From NCBI GenBank assembly GCA_965225705.1, contig OZ245325.1:620001-684000 (forward strand): a stretch of DNA of 64,000 bases. Direction: 5' to 3'. The position numbers and the translations under genes are program-made. This document shows positions 9,143-18,801 of the stretch, piece after piece (position 1 is the stretch's first letter; each line of letters starts with the position of its first letter). This DNA comes from G965225705 sp965225705. GTDB taxonomy: Bacteria > Pseudomonadota > Alphaproteobacteria > Caulobacterales > Maricaulaceae. A model generated the notes under the pieces. The model was not told where the DNA came from and ran no database searches. It saw only the letters and a program-made list of their open reading frames with translations.

Positions 9143-9274
9143 TTAGCACCAGCCAACCCAGACTTGCAGCAACCAGAAACCTTGATGTCTTCGGTCTAAC
9201 CAGTCGCCGTTTGAGTTATCATGCCAACCGCACCTATTGTGGCGGCGGAGTTCTTCATTCGGATCTTTGAACAT
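9143..9274 (-). CDS. Possible 43-residue Trp-rich small protein
   Basis: A short frame begins at ATG 9274 behind a clear GAAGGA site spaced 5 bases. It encodes MFKDPNEELRRHN, then a stretch with six Trp and two Cys ending in VGWC. It lies 75 bases upstream of the SDH_sah gene on the same strand and might be the first gene of that transcript. A small inverted repeat (AAGGTT-TCCTG-AACCTT, 9127-9143) lies at its 3' end. No family is recognised, and chance cannot be excluded. Confidence 0.35.
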   Translation of the reverse strand: MFKDPNEELRRHNRCGWHDNSNGDWLDRRHQGFWLLQVWVGWC

Positions 9275-9590
9275 GACTTTCCTTCAATCCCACGTAAAAT
9301 GTATAACTATATTATGTTTTCAAATCAACAGGCGTGGATATATCTTTCTAATTTGACATTTCAAAGCCAACAAATTTCAAATTGAGACATTACTCTTAAC
9401 ACAAAAGGTTCTGAACCCTCACAACCCCCACACGCGGGGCGGGGCGCAGGATTTTCCCATAAGGTCCGCCTTCTCCCCTCCTCCCCTCAACTCTATCTTT
9501 TGTCTTGGTGAGCTCATCATATCATTTTTAAGAGAGATAGATTTCAAAAAGATACATATTTCATCAATTATGCCCACAGGGATGATGATC
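9275..9590. other. Intergenic region, AT-rich then GC-rich, no gene seen
   Basis: The right part of the accessory patch is AT-rich (about 9290-9400) and probably holds the minus-strand promoter of the 43-codon and SDH_sah genes; TATAAT-like strings occur near 9300-9320. A G/C-rich run lies at 9420-9490. I see no RNA gene or clear terminator. Confidence 0.4.
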
Positions 9591-10427
9591 TTATCTGCCA
9601 TAAAGGGGGTGTTTTGCTCTTCTCTTATGAGGCGTGTTCTCCTCGTTTGGCTTTAGTGCATAATGACCGTCAGGCAGGTTTTGGGGGAGATGATAGACCG
9701 GGTTTTCAATGATTTTGACAATATCAGGATCCATCTGGCGTAATTTTTCAGGTGTTGGTGCCCGCCATTCTTCTGCAATCTCGCCTTGTCGCCATGCGTC
9801 TTTCTGTGCTCCAAGATAAGATGTTAGGGCCCAGTAGATATACTCTCCTGCCTGACAGGCATAATCACAGGTTGGGTCATCATAGCTGTACCATGCTTTT
9901 TGAGGATAAGAGCGGGGAATGGTCAAAAACATACCTCCCCGTGCCTTATCCATGGCTTTTGACACGGCTGTTCCGGGATGTGTTCCGAAAATGTCGGGAT
10001 AGAGGCTTTCATATCCGGCATGTGTGATCAGATGTAAAATTTCTTCAAGAGAAGCATCAAAAAGCTGATGTTTCCTTCCATCAGGGTGCATCTCCGTGAC
10101 GTATAAGTCCTGGCCAATACGGTTTTCAATGGTCTCAAAATCAAAATTCTCCGCTGATGTTTGATCCCGGAACAGCACAAGAACAGCTTTATTATGACGT
10201 AATGCGTTTTCTATATCCGGATGATCCGCCCCACCATCTTCATCATTATCGAGATATTCAGAGGTTATTGTCACCGCATGATCCATAGCCCATTGAGGAA
10301 CAGACTGTTCAGCACAAATATCTATGCCAAATACATGGGCTGTGTTCTGTGTGTGGGAGGGTGGGCAGGCTGAAAAAGCACGTGATGGTGTGATCAGTAT
10401 CGCGAGAAGACATACTATTTTTACCAT
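9591..10427 (-). CDS. Secreted protein of unknown function with a possible metal site
   Basis: The 278-residue protein has a clear signal peptide (MVKIVCLLAILITPSRAFSA) and a Cys-containing mature start. The segment EEILHLITHAGYESLYPDIFG near residue 128 has an ExxxH-xxx-H arrangement like a zinc peptidase-type site. Four Cys in the mature protein could form disulfides (CPP, CAE, CDYACQAG). The end is basic (KRRAKHPLYGR). AAGGAAATCTT precedes the ATG. The enzyme class is not established; a zincin-like fold is an inference. It is a single gene between the accessory patch and fmt. Confidence 0.6.
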   Translation of the reverse strand: MVKIVCLLAILITPSRAFSACPPSHTQNTAHVFGIDICAEQSVPQWAMDHAVTITSEYLDNDEDGGADHPDIENALRHNKAVLVLFRDQTSAENFDFETIENRIGQDLYVTEMHPDGRKHQLFDASLEEILHLITHAGYESLYPDIFGTHPGTAVSKAMDKARGGMFLTIPRSYPQKAWYSYDDPTCDYACQAGEYIYWALTSYLGAQKDAWRQGEIAEEWRAPTPEKLRQMDPDIVKIIENPVYHLPQNLPDGHYALKPNEENTPHKRRAKHPLYGR

Positions 10428-10541
10428 AAGATTTCCTTATCTGTTATTCGGGACAGACTATAGAGAAAGTCTGTCTTAGACATGATTTTTCCATGTGGGC
10501 CCACACAGAAAAAGAAGGGCTGATAGGCAAAGACGATCACC

Positions 10542-11486
10542 TTAGCGAAGACGATCACCCGGGCTGAGGGGGGTCCCACGTAAAAAATCTTCAGCCATCA
10601 TAGGTTTTTTCCCATGTCTCTGAAGCTTCAAAAGCCTGAGTGCCCCGTCTCCACAGGCGATAAGCAGACCCTTTTCCAAAACTGTACCAGCCTGTGTATC
10701 GGAGGGAAGAGAAGGGGTTTCAACCCGGCTCATCAAAGCTTTAACTCTTAAAGATCCCTGCGGGGTCTCCATCATGAACCACGCCCCTGGAAAAGGGCTT
10801 AGCCCCCGTATTTTTCTGTCGAGATTAACCGCGGATTCAGTCCAGTCAAGGCGTGCTTCTTCTTTGGAGATTTTTTTGGCATAGAGAACACCCTGAGACG
10901 CCTGGGGGGTTGCAAAAAGTCCGCCACGCTCTAAAGCTGCCAAAGCTCTTGGCCAGAGATCTGCTCCCAAAATACTCAGGCGTTCATGCAGGCTGGCTGA
11001 TGTGTCGTCAGGAGAGATAGGAAGGGTCTCAGACAGGAGAATGGGCCCTGTATCCAAACCTCTTTCCATACGCATGATCTGAGCGCCTGTCTGCTGATCT
11101 CCTGCCATAATGGCCCGTTGAATGGGGGCCGCCCCCCGCCAGCGTGGCAGAAGAGAGGCGTGGAGATTAAAACAGCCATGCTGAGGCATGTCTAAAACAG
11201 ATTTAGGCAGCAAAAGGCCATAGGCAACCACCACAAAAAGATCAGCTTTCAGATCAGCGAGCTCATCCTGAGAAGCTTTGTCTTTTAAGGTCGCCGGTGT
11301 CAGCACGTTCAGCCCAAGAGATTCCGCACAAAGATGGACGGGGGTTTTGCGCAGAGTTTTGCCACGCCCGGCAGGTTTAGGGGGTTGTGTGTAAACAGCA
11401 GCTATCTCATGACCTGCCTGCGCCAGGGCCATAAGGCTCGGGACCGCAAAATCAGGCGAGCCCATAAAAACAAGACGCAAAGACAT
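10542..11486 (-). CDS. fmt: Methionyl-tRNA formyltransferase
   Basis: Fmt formylates initiator Met-tRNA using 10-formyl-THF. The 314-residue length is typical. The N-terminal domain has RLVFMGSPDFAVPSL and the catalytic block FNLHASLLPRWRGAAPIQRAI with the Asn-His pair; AGxQQTGAQIMRME follows. The C-terminal OB-like tRNA-binding domain covers about 210-314. It lies 38 bases after def on the same strand, the usual def-fmt pairing. Confidence 0.96.
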   Translation of the reverse strand: MSLRLVFMGSPDFAVPSLMALAQAGHEIAAVYTQPPKPAGRGKTLRKTPVHLCAESLGLNVLTPATLKDKASQDELADLKADLFVVVAYGLLLPKSVLDMPQHGCFNLHASLLPRWRGAAPIQRAIMAGDQQTGAQIMRMERGLDTGPILLSETLPISPDDTSASLHERLSILGADLWPRALAALERGGLFATPQASQGVLYAKKISKEEARLDWTESAVNLDRKIRGLSPFPGAWFMMETPQGSLRVKALMSRVETPSLPSDTQAGTVLEKGLLIACGDGALRLLKLQRHGKKPMMAEDFLRGTPLSPGDRLR

Positions 11487-11524
11487 AAAGACAGTGTCTC
11501 CGGAATAAAGGGAAAGGGTAAGTG

Positions 11525-12046
11525 TCAGGCCTGCATGCTTTCCAGACGGCGTGTTTTTTTAAGCCCGGTCAGCACCCGATCCCGTTTGAGACGGGAAAGA
11601 TGATCAATAAACAGAATACCATTGAGATGATCCAGCTCATGCTGAAAACAAATGGCATAAAGACCTTCTGCCCATTCTTCTGTTGTTTCGCCCTCAGCAT
11701 TTAAATAGCGCACACGGCATTTTAAGGAACGATCTATGGTATCAACATAACCGGGGACAGAAAGACAGCCTTCCTGAGATGCTGTTGTTTCTTCTGAAAG
11801 TTCAAGAATTTCCGGATTGATAAAAGCGCGGGGCTGAGATTCTTCATCCCCTCCGGCAAGATCCATCACAACAATGCGTTTTGGGACACCTATCTGTATG
11901 GCTGCGAGGCCTATGCCCTTCTCCTCATACATGGTATCAAACATATCCTGAACAAGGGTATGTATTTCTTCATCAATCTGTGCAACAGGTTTGGAGACTT
12001 GTTTTAAAAAACTGCCGGGTGCTGTCACAAGTGATCGAACAGCCAT
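11525..12046 (-). CDS. def: Peptide deformylase
   Basis: Def removes the N-formyl group from nascent proteins. All three family motifs are present: GIGLAAIQIG, EGCLSVPG with the metal-ligand Cys, and QHELDHLNG with the two metal His and catalytic Glu. The 173-residue form starting MAVRSLVTAPG is chosen because AAGGGA lies 8 bases before the ATG at 12046. A longer in-frame start at 12091 lacks such a site. It is the first gene of the def-fmt operon. Confidence 0.96.
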   Translation of the reverse strand: MAVRSLVTAPGSFLKQVSKPVAQIDEEIHTLVQDMFDTMYEEKGIGLAAIQIGVPKRIVVMDLAGGDEESQPRAFINPEILELSEETTASQEGCLSVPGYVDTIDRSLKCRVRYLNAEGETTEEWAEGLYAICFQHELDHLNGILFIDHLSRLKRDRVLTGLKKTRRLESMQA

Positions 12047-12226
12047 ATCTGAATCCCTTATTTTGAAAAACCGGGTCTTTATGCTGGACACAAAAACACC
12101 CTGTAAACTATAGTTTTTAAGGCCTGAATTCTATCACAGATCAGATAGAGAGTCTAACATGAAAAATCAAGATGCCTGCCTTAAAAGAAGTCAGGATATA
12201 TATCCTTCATGACAGGAGAGAATATC

Positions 12227-13363
12227 ATGGAGCCCCTTATCAGGTTTGGACCCGTCGAGATCACAACTCTGGAGATTACCATCATTTTGGCGCTGTTTTT
12301 ATGTGCTCTGGCGCTTACCTGGGCTCTTGTGCGGCGGCGTCATCCGTCTTCAGAACAACAGGCGCACTATGCGGAACTGCAGGATGCTTTAAGAGAAGTC
12401 CGTGAAGCCCAGGCCGATATGCAGGGCCGTTTCAGTCAGATTGCAGAATCTCAAATAACTGCCCATACCACGTTACGTCAGACTCTGGATGAACGGCTGG
12501 ACCATGTCTCCAAACGTGTGGGAGACAGTCTCACCTTGTCGGGTGAGCGCTCTCATGAGATTTTGCAACGCATGCATGAACGCCTCGCCCTCATCGACAG
12601 GGCGCGGGAGCAGATGGATGTTTTGGGGGGTCAGGTGAGCGATCTGAAAAATATTTTCTCCAGCCATCGTCACAGGGGAGCCTTTGGTGAAATGCAGATG
12701 CAGGATCTCCTGCGGACTTATCTTCCCCCAGGGGCGTATGATATACAAAAAACACTGTCCAATGGCCGGCGCGTTGATGCCCTGATCCATTTGCCAGATC
12801 AAGAGGAAGGCCTTGCTGTGGATGCTAAATTCCCACTTGAGTCCTACCGTGCTTTTGTCAAAGAGGGAGATGAAAACCCTCAGATTCCTGCCGGTCGATC
12901 CTTTCGTGATGATGTAGCGCGTCATGTGCGTGATATTCCAGAGCGTTATCTCCTTCCCGGAGAGACGCTTGAGCCTGCTTTAATGTTTCTCCCCTCAGAG
13001 GCCATTTATGTTGAGCTGCACACCAGGTTTACCCAGCTTGTGGAAGACAGCTTTAGAAAAAAAGTCGTGATCGTGTCCCCCAGTACCTTCATGGCGTCCC
13101 TTGTGACGATTGGCGCACTTTTGAAAAATGCGCATATACGGGGACAGGCAGAAAAAATCCAGAAAGAACTCCACCTTCTTCTTAAAGATGTCAGCCGTTT
13201 AGATGAAAGGGCCGGGAAGCTCCAGCGTCATTTCACGCAACTTGAAGACGATGTTCGTCTAATCCGCCTGTCTTCAGAGAAAATAACACGCCGCACAGAA
13301 AATTTTGAGCGCCTTGATATAGGGGAATTACCTGAAGGAGAGGGAAGAAGAAAGGAAGTGTGA
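12227..13363 (+). CDS. rmuC: DNA recombination protein RmuC family
   Basis: The protein has an N-terminal membrane anchor (about residues 14-34), a long coiled-coil (about 45-140) and then the RmuC nuclease-fold domain. Conserved segments include HRGAFGEMQMQDLL, RVDALIHLP, LAVDAKFPLESY and the MFLPSEAIYVEL block, with VIVSPSTFMASL nearer the C-terminus. RmuC limits DNA inversions at repeats. ATGGAGCCCC at 12227 has AGGAGAG upstream. It is divergent from def and its end nearly touches the convergent cytochrome b561 gene (9 bases). Confidence 0.92.
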   Translation: MEPLIRFGPVEITTLEITIILALFLCALALTWALVRRRHPSSEQQAHYAELQDALREVREAQADMQGRFSQIAESQITAHTTLRQTLDERLDHVSKRVGDSLTLSGERSHEILQRMHERLALIDRAREQMDVLGGQVSDLKNIFSSHRHRGAFGEMQMQDLLRTYLPPGAYDIQKTLSNGRRVDALIHLPDQEEGLAVDAKFPLESYRAFVKEGDENPQIPAGRSFRDDVARHVRDIPERYLLPGETLEPALMFLPSEAIYVELHTRFTQLVEDSFRKKVVIVSPSTFMASLVTIGALLKNAHIRGQAEKIQKELHLLLKDVSRLDERAGKLQRHFTQLEDDVRLIRLSSEKITRRTENFERLDIGELPEGEGRRKEV

Positions 13364-13372
13364 CGTTCCCGC

Positions 13373-13951
13373 TTATTTCTCTTTTTTAGGCTGAAATAAA
13401 AGGGTCATGCGGTACACGACCTCATCTTTGTTAAAAAAGCCGTGTTTTAAAGCAGCAAGAATATGTAAAGCAAGAAGCCCTATCGTGGTAAAAGCGAGGA
13501 TTTCGTGGGTTTGACCAAAAAAGCCACCCAGAGTTTTTCTCATTGTTTCGGAAAGTTCCCCAAATCCTGGCAGGAGGGGCCATTGAAAAAGCCCGAAAAA
13601 ACTTATGGGATAACCTCCTGCAGATGACATGGCCCAACCGGACAAAGGCAGACCCAGCATCAAAACATAAAAGCCCCAGTGGGACAGACGAGAAGCCAGT
13701 TTCTCCCAGCCTGGCATGGTTTCAGGTAAAGGGGGAGGAGAATGCATAAGACGCCAGCCAAGACGCACAAAACTTAACAGTAAAACCGTAATACCTGTTG
13801 CTTTGTGGAGAGCATAGACCTTGTATTTCTGTGGCCCATTGGGAAGATCTCCCATGATAAGGCCCACAACAAGAAGGGCGATGATAAGAACGGCTATCAC
13901 CCAGTGTAAAATAATAGCTCCATAAGTATAGCGTAGAATTTGAGAGGCCAT
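13373..13951 (-). CDS. Cytochrome b561 family membrane protein
   Basis: This 192-residue protein has four predicted membrane helices, typical of the bacterial CybB family. Candidate heme ligands are His16 (AIILHWVIA), His49 (YALHKATG) and two later His (FGQTHEILAF and LLALHILAALKH). The family oxidises quinol and may pass electrons to superoxide or periplasmic partners. The mature start RYTYGAIILHW and the C-terminal LKHGFFNKDEVVYRM are characteristic. Confidence 0.9.
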   Translation of the reverse strand: MASQILRYTYGAIILHWVIAVLIIALLVVGLIMGDLPNGPQKYKVYALHKATGITVLLLSFVRLGWRLMHSPPPLPETMPGWEKLASRLSHWGFYVLMLGLPLSGWAMSSAGGYPISFFGLFQWPLLPGFGELSETMRKTLGGFFGQTHEILAFTTIGLLALHILAALKHGFFNKDEVVYRMTLLFQPKKEK

Positions 13952-14251
13952 GATCTGCCCTTTCCTTTTTGACCTTTGAGATATCCAGTAAATATTTTTT
14001 TATTTTTTATAACAAATTTTCCCTATAAAGACAAAACTCTTCTGTGTTGAGAGAAATTTGTATGATTTTTTTAGCGTGGGTAAAGGTATGGGGGTCTCAC
14101 AAACAGTATCCCTGTTCGCTATGAGAGAAGGTTTTCTGTTTATATTTTATGGGTAACAGGAAGATTGGGGGATGTATAGCTATGCACAGGGTCATGCCCT
14201 TTCAGCGTGGAGAAACCCGGTCATTTTTAAAAAATTCCTGAGGGGAAGTCT
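13952..14251. other. Intergenic region between the cytochrome b561 and PBP genes
   Basis: The stretch is AT-rich near 13980-14060, fitting a minus-strand promoter for the cytochrome gene. No open frame with a ribosome binding site and no strong hairpin is seen. Confidence 0.4.
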
Positions 14252-16306
14252 TTATGGGCTGATGCTTTCATCAAGCTCCTCCAGAAAACCCGGAAGGGCA
14301 GGGGGTTCTGTATTTTCAGGGGAGTTTTTGTCGTTTTTTTTGAAGACACCGGCGTCTTTCTGAGAAGGTTTTTTATGGAAGGGAATCGGGGGTGTATATG
14401 GAAGGGGAAGAGGTTTCGAAGGGGTTGTCTTTAGGGAGTTACGTGCAAAATTATGCCAGATGCGTGCTGGCCAGTTCCCTCCTGTGACTTTATCCATAGA
14501 CCCCCCTTTATCTCTTCCCAGCCAGACTCCTGCAACAAAGTTATCTGCATATCCAATAAACCAGGCATCCCGATAACCATTTGTGGTCCCGGTTTTCCCC
14601 CCCACCATACGCCCGGGCAAACGCGCACGTCGTCCGGTTCCCTGACTGACAGCACGTGTCATCAAAACCGTCATGCGTTTAAGGCCTGCATCACTGATAA
14701 CAGGGTCTTTTTGGGGATCTGCCTGAAAAAGAAGGGTGTTTGCGTCTGTTGTGATGCTTAAAATGCCATAGGGTTCTATACGCTTTCCCCCATTCGCAAA
14801 AGGAACATAAGCCCCTGTTATGTCTAAAAGTGTTGTCTCATGGGTACCTAAACTCAAAGAACGGTGAGGTTTAAGGGGGGAGCTGTATCCTAAACGTCGT
14901 GCCGTTTTAATAATATTATTCCGCCCTACCTCTTCCCCCAGAAGAACGGTGGTGGTGTTGAGAGAACGTGCAAAAGCGCCCGCAAGCGCAATTTTACCAA
15001 AATAATGATGGGTATAATTTTTAGGAGACCAGCCGCCTAAAGAAACGGGGCGATCTTCACGTTCCGCCCAGGGACTTATGCCCTTTTCCATGGCCGTAAG
15101 ATAGACAAAAGGTTTGAACGCGGATCCCGACTGTCTTTTTGCATAAACAGCACGGTTAAAAGCGCTCTGCCGATAAGAGCGCCCCCCAAGCATAGCAAGA
15201 ACAGCCCCGGATCCATCAAGGGCAAGAAGGGCCCCCTGATCAACCCCCTGGCTTTCAGCCCCTTCCTGAAAAGCTTTGGAAAGGGCATGTTGCGCACTGG
15301 CCTGCATCTCCATATCCAGTGTTGTCTTCACAGTCAGACGTGATGTTTTTGCCCCTGCATAGTTCTGGACAAACGGGCTGACCCAGTCCAGAAAATAGTT
15401 CACACTGTCATGGCGTGCATGTGTGAACACCTCAATAGGCTTCCTGAAAATCTTCTGCCGCTCTTCGGGGGAGAGAAAGCCGGCCCCCACCATGGCTGCA
15501 AGGACGGTATTGGTGCGTGTGATAGCCTGCTCCGGGTCTGCGGCAGGATTATAGCGTGAAGGGGCTTGCAGGAGACCTGCCAGAAGCGCGGCTTCACCGG
15601 GGCTCACAAAGCGGACGGATTTATCAAAATAACGCTGTGCTGCCGCTTCTGCCCCCCAGGCCCCCGCCCCAAAATAAACACGATTGAGATAAAGTTCTAA
15701 AATATCATCCTTGGAGAGTCTTTGCTCCAGCCAGTATGCAAGCCAGGCTTCCTGTAATTTTCGCCTTAAAGTTCTGTCTGTGCTGAGGAAAAGACGTCGG
15801 GCAAGTTGCTGGGTGATGGTGGAGCCCCCCTGGACTGTCCTTCCTGCACGCATATTCGCCACAGCAGCGCGGGCAATACCTTTGACGTCAACACCATGAT
15901 GGGTATAAAAACGCCTGTCTTCCACAGCAAGAACTGCCCTGATAAAAGAGGGAGACATGCTGTCAAGCGTCACAGGTGTCGAGCCCGGAGCAAGGGGCCG
16001 ACCATGCCGGTCAAGATAAAGAATACTGATGGGCGTGGTGAGCTTAGCTAAACGTTCTTCTTCTTTGGGCAGGCCCTGGAAAGTATAAACACCATAGCCT
16101 GCACAAAACAGACAGAAACAAGCCAGGGCAAATAGGAAAAACCTCCATGGTTTCATAAGAAAAACCAGGATTTGCCAAAGGACAGAAAAAAAAGATGACC
16201 AAAAAGATCGGGAAGGTGTTTTTTTCTTTCTCCTTTGCCCCCTGCCCCCGACAGGTTTTTGAGGGGAGGGTGTTTTTTTCTTCTTTTTTACAGGAGGAGA
16301 CGCCAT
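14252..16306 (-). CDS. Class A penicillin-binding protein (1A family)
   Basis: The 684-residue enzyme polymerises and cross-links peptidoglycan in the periplasm. A basic cytoplasmic N-terminus (residues 1-50, Lys-rich) precedes one membrane helix at about 53-75. The glycosyltransferase domain shows AVEDRRFYTHHGVD, GGSTITQQLARRLFL, RKLQEAWLAYWLE and LNRVYFG. The transpeptidase domain shows the SGSAFKPF nucleophile box (SxxK), SLN and GKTGTTNGYRDAWFIGY. The tail is Pro-rich. It resembles PBP1A/1C-type proteins; the exact subclass is not assigned. Confidence 0.93.
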   Translation of the reverse strand: MASPPVKKKKKTPSPQKPVGGRGQRRKKKTPSRSFWSSFFSVLWQILVFLMKPWRFFLFALACFCLFCAGYGVYTFQGLPKEEERLAKLTTPISILYLDRHGRPLAPGSTPVTLDSMSPSFIRAVLAVEDRRFYTHHGVDVKGIARAAVANMRAGRTVQGGSTITQQLARRLFLSTDRTLRRKLQEAWLAYWLEQRLSKDDILELYLNRVYFGAGAWGAEAAAQRYFDKSVRFVSPGEAALLAGLLQAPSRYNPAADPEQAITRTNTVLAAMVGAGFLSPEERQKIFRKPIEVFTHARHDSVNYFLDWVSPFVQNYAGAKTSRLTVKTTLDMEMQASAQHALSKAFQEGAESQGVDQGALLALDGSGAVLAMLGGRSYRQSAFNRAVYAKRQSGSAFKPFVYLTAMEKGISPWAEREDRPVSLGGWSPKNYTHHYFGKIALAGAFARSLNTTTVLLGEEVGRNNIIKTARRLGYSSPLKPHRSLSLGTHETTLLDITGAYVPFANGGKRIEPYGILSITTDANTLLFQADPQKDPVISDAGLKRMTVLMTRAVSQGTGRRARLPGRMVGGKTGTTNGYRDAWFIGYADNFVAGVWLGRDKGGSMDKVTGGNWPARIWHNFARNSLKTTPSKPLPLPYTPPIPFHKKPSQKDAGVFKKNDKNSPENTEPPALPGFLEELDESISP

Positions 16307-16381
16307 ATGTCTTCAAATCTCTTAGGATCTTTATATCAGAACAAGAAGGATAAGAATCGTCCACAATGATACAGTATGTTT

Positions 16382-18280
16382 TTATGTCTCATGATTGTCT
16401 GGTTTTTGGGGTTTAGGGGGGAAAAAGCCAAGAAGAACAGACCCTGCCCCGCCTTTGGGAGGAGAGGAGGGGCCGGTGAAATGTAGGGATCCATCGGGAC
16501 GCTTTTCTGCAAAGAGATCAAAGCCATCCCCACGCTGGTCAAAATAGTCCTGAAGAGTATAATCTTCCGTTAACTGTGTTGTACGAAAACGCCAGCCGCG
16601 CCACCAGTCATGGTTCAAAACATCATAAGACCGTCCACGTGATCCCAGGGTACGCCCCCGTGATGTGAAGGCAATGGTATTGGGATCTGCCTCATCTTTT
16701 TCCTGGATGGAAAGCTGAAAAACACGGTGACGGCCAAGTTCCGGGGCAAATTCCGTACAGGCCAGAGCATTATAAGCATCATTGGGGGTGACAGCGATAA
16801 GGTCATTAAAGCGCGTATGATCCAGCCGGTGGTCAGCTGCCTCTGAGAGAATTTCTCCAAAATAGACATCATAGCCTTCCAGACGCGCTGTGCGCAGGCG
16901 CCGCCAGTTGGAATCTGCAAGAATAACAGGGAAACCGGTGTCCTGAAGAGCTTTGGCAAAACCAAGACTCCATGGTGTGGCTCCTACCATCAAAACACCA
17001 TTTTCAGAAGGTGCAGACAAGCCTAAAATTTTTGCCAGAGGTGTAATGGTAAAGCCATGAAGAAGGACCGTTGCAAAGACCATGCCAAAGGTTAAGGGAA
17101 CAAGGGCTTCTCCATCAGAACGGCCAAGGGCCACAAGTTCCGTTGCAAAAAAGCCGGCAATGGCAACGGCCACAACACCTCTTGGTGCTATCCAGCCAAC
17201 AAGCAGGGTTTCACGCCAGGAAAGACCAGAGCCAAGTGTTGAGAGAAAAACCGTGAGAGGGCGGACAAGCACCATCATAACCCCCACAAACAACCAGACC
17301 TTAAGATCGAAACGCTTTAACATATCAGGTGTAATACTGGCCGCTAAAGCAACAAAAACGCCAGAGACTAAAATAATCGCAATGCTTTCCTTGAAACGAC
17401 GCATCTCAACAATGGAGGCAAGACGTGCATTGGCCAGAGTGACACCCAAAGCCGTGGCAGCAACAAGGCCTGTTTCCCTCTCAAAAAACTCTCCAGTAAT
17501 ATAGGCCGCAAGGACAGTCGCTAAGATCAGGGGAGCTTTAAGATATTCCGGGACATAACCATGGCGAAAGGCACGGGCCAGTCCAATACCTGCGCCAAGG
17601 CCCACAAATATACCCCCAAAAGCAGCAAGAACAAGTTTGATAAGACCCGTCTCCCAGCTTTCTCCGAGTGTTGTCAGGCGTATGGTCTCAAAAGCCGCTA
17701 CGGCAAACAGGGCCCCCACAGGATCATTGACAATACCTTCCCATTTCAGAAGATTAGCTGTGCGTCCTTTCAGGCGTGCCTGTCTTAAAAGAGGCATAAT
17801 AACCGTGGGGCCCGTGACCACCAGAAGCCCCCCCAGTAAAATAGATAAATCCCAGGAAAGACCCCCGGCATAATGAGCGGCCAGGCTGCCAAAGACCCAT
17901 CCCACAGGGGCCCCTAAAAAGATCATGCGACGTACGGGGACAGAGGCATCACGTAAATCAGCAAAGCGCAAATTAAGCCCCCCTTCAAAAAGAATAATCG
18001 CAACAGCAAGGGCAATAGCCGGGCGCAGAAGAAATCCGAAATCACGTTCAGGAACAAGGCGTAAAGCTTTGACAAAGAATTTCGTGGTCTCTGTTGGCAT
18101 CATATGTGCCAAAATTCCAAGCCCAAGGCCAAAAATCATGCCTGCAAGGCCCATAAGGACAATAGCAGGCCAGCGCAGGCGCCAGGCCAGCCATTGCGCA
18201 GCAATCCCCAAAATCAGAACAAGGGCAAGTTTATAGGGTAAAAGCTCAATGGCGCGGTGGGAAATATCGTGTAGGGGCAT
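16382..18280 (-). CDS. CPA1-type Na+(K+)/H+ antiporter with a C-terminal NAD-binding-like domain
   Basis: The 632-residue protein has an N-terminal transporter domain (about 1-410) of around a dozen membrane helices. It includes the GLNLRFADLR segment, the EGIVNDPVGALFA motif with the transport Asn-Asp pair, and GWIAPRGVVAVAIAGFFA. The cytoplasmic C-terminal part (about 415-600) starts NGVLMVGATPWSLGFAKALQDTG, a TrkA-N/Rossmann-like regulatory domain, and continues TPNDAYNALACTEFA. It exports cations in exchange for protons. It is 75 bases upstream of the PBP gene on the same strand. Confidence 0.9.
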   Translation of the reverse strand: MPLHDISHRAIELLPYKLALVLILGIAAQWLAWRLRWPAIVLMGLAGMIFGLGLGILAHMMPTETTKFFVKALRLVPERDFGFLLRPAIALAVAIILFEGGLNLRFADLRDASVPVRRMIFLGAPVGWVFGSLAAHYAGGLSWDLSILLGGLLVVTGPTVIMPLLRQARLKGRTANLLKWEGIVNDPVGALFAVAAFETIRLTTLGESWETGLIKLVLAAFGGIFVGLGAGIGLARAFRHGYVPEYLKAPLILATVLAAYITGEFFERETGLVAATALGVTLANARLASIVEMRRFKESIAIILVSGVFVALAASITPDMLKRFDLKVWLFVGVMMVLVRPLTVFLSTLGSGLSWRETLLVGWIAPRGVVAVAIAGFFATELVALGRSDGEALVPLTFGMVFATVLLHGFTITPLAKILGLSAPSENGVLMVGATPWSLGFAKALQDTGFPVILADSNWRRLRTARLEGYDVYFGEILSEAADHRLDHTRFNDLIAVTPNDAYNALACTEFAPELGRHRVFQLSIQEKDEADPNTIAFTSRGRTLGSRGRSYDVLNHDWWRGWRFRTTQLTEDYTLQDYFDQRGDGFDLFAEKRPDGSLHFTGPSSPPKGGAGSVLLGFFPPKPQKPDNHET

Positions 18281-18591
18281 AAAGGGTACTCTCTCATTGC
18301 TGAAATGACATACGCTTTCTTAAAAAGGGTCGTGAAGCTCTTTGTATCCGGGATGCAGCGCTTCATGTTTCCTTCATTGTGAGGGCGCTTCGTTTTCCAG
18401 AAACTGCCTTAAGAACATAACGCCAAATTTTCATCTGTCTATAAAAGGAAGGCTTAAAAAGAAGGTTTATGCCTGAAATATGGTCAGGTAAAAGTATTTT
18501 AAGTGAATCTTTACTCTTTTCAGGAGGGTAAATTTAGTGTATAGTTAAAAAGGTTTATATGGGATGATCTTACGCGGAAAAGGACAAAAAT
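18281..18591. other. Intergenic region between the antiporter and DUF465 genes
   Basis: This divergent interval should hold promoters for both neighbours. The right half (about 18480-18580) is AT-rich. No RNA gene or strong hairpin was recognised. Confidence 0.4.
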
Positions 18592-18801
18592 ATGAATACA
18601 GGATCTGATTTTGAAACTTTAAAACAACGCTTGAAGTTTCTGCGTGGAGAACATCGTGACCTGGATGGGCATCTCCAGGACCTTTATAAACAGGGAGAGC
18701 GTGATCAGCTTAAACTTGCCCGCATGAAAAAAGAAAAACTGCGGCTTAAAGAACAGATTGTTCACCTTGAAAACTGGCTTGTTCCTGAGATTATTGCCTG
18801 A
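18592..18801 (+). CDS. DUF465 (YdcH/SlyX-like) small coiled-coil protein
   Basis: The 69-residue protein consists of two charged helices (LKQRLKFLRGEHRDLDGHLQDL and the LKLARMKKEKLRLKEQIVHLE segment). This matches the DUF465 pattern of an antiparallel hairpin with RLKxxH and KKxKLxLKDQI elements. Its function is unknown. AAAAGGA precedes the ATG. It stands alone. Confidence 0.9.
   Translation: MNTGSDFETLKQRLKFLRGEHRDLDGHLQDLYKQGERDQLKLARMKKEKLRLKEQIVHLENWLVPEIIA

Noticed and set aside
9419..9601. 60-residue minus-strand frame next to the secreted protein gene
   Set aside because: No ribosome binding site, overlaps the stop of the preceding gene, and reads across a G/C-rich run without family-like sequence.
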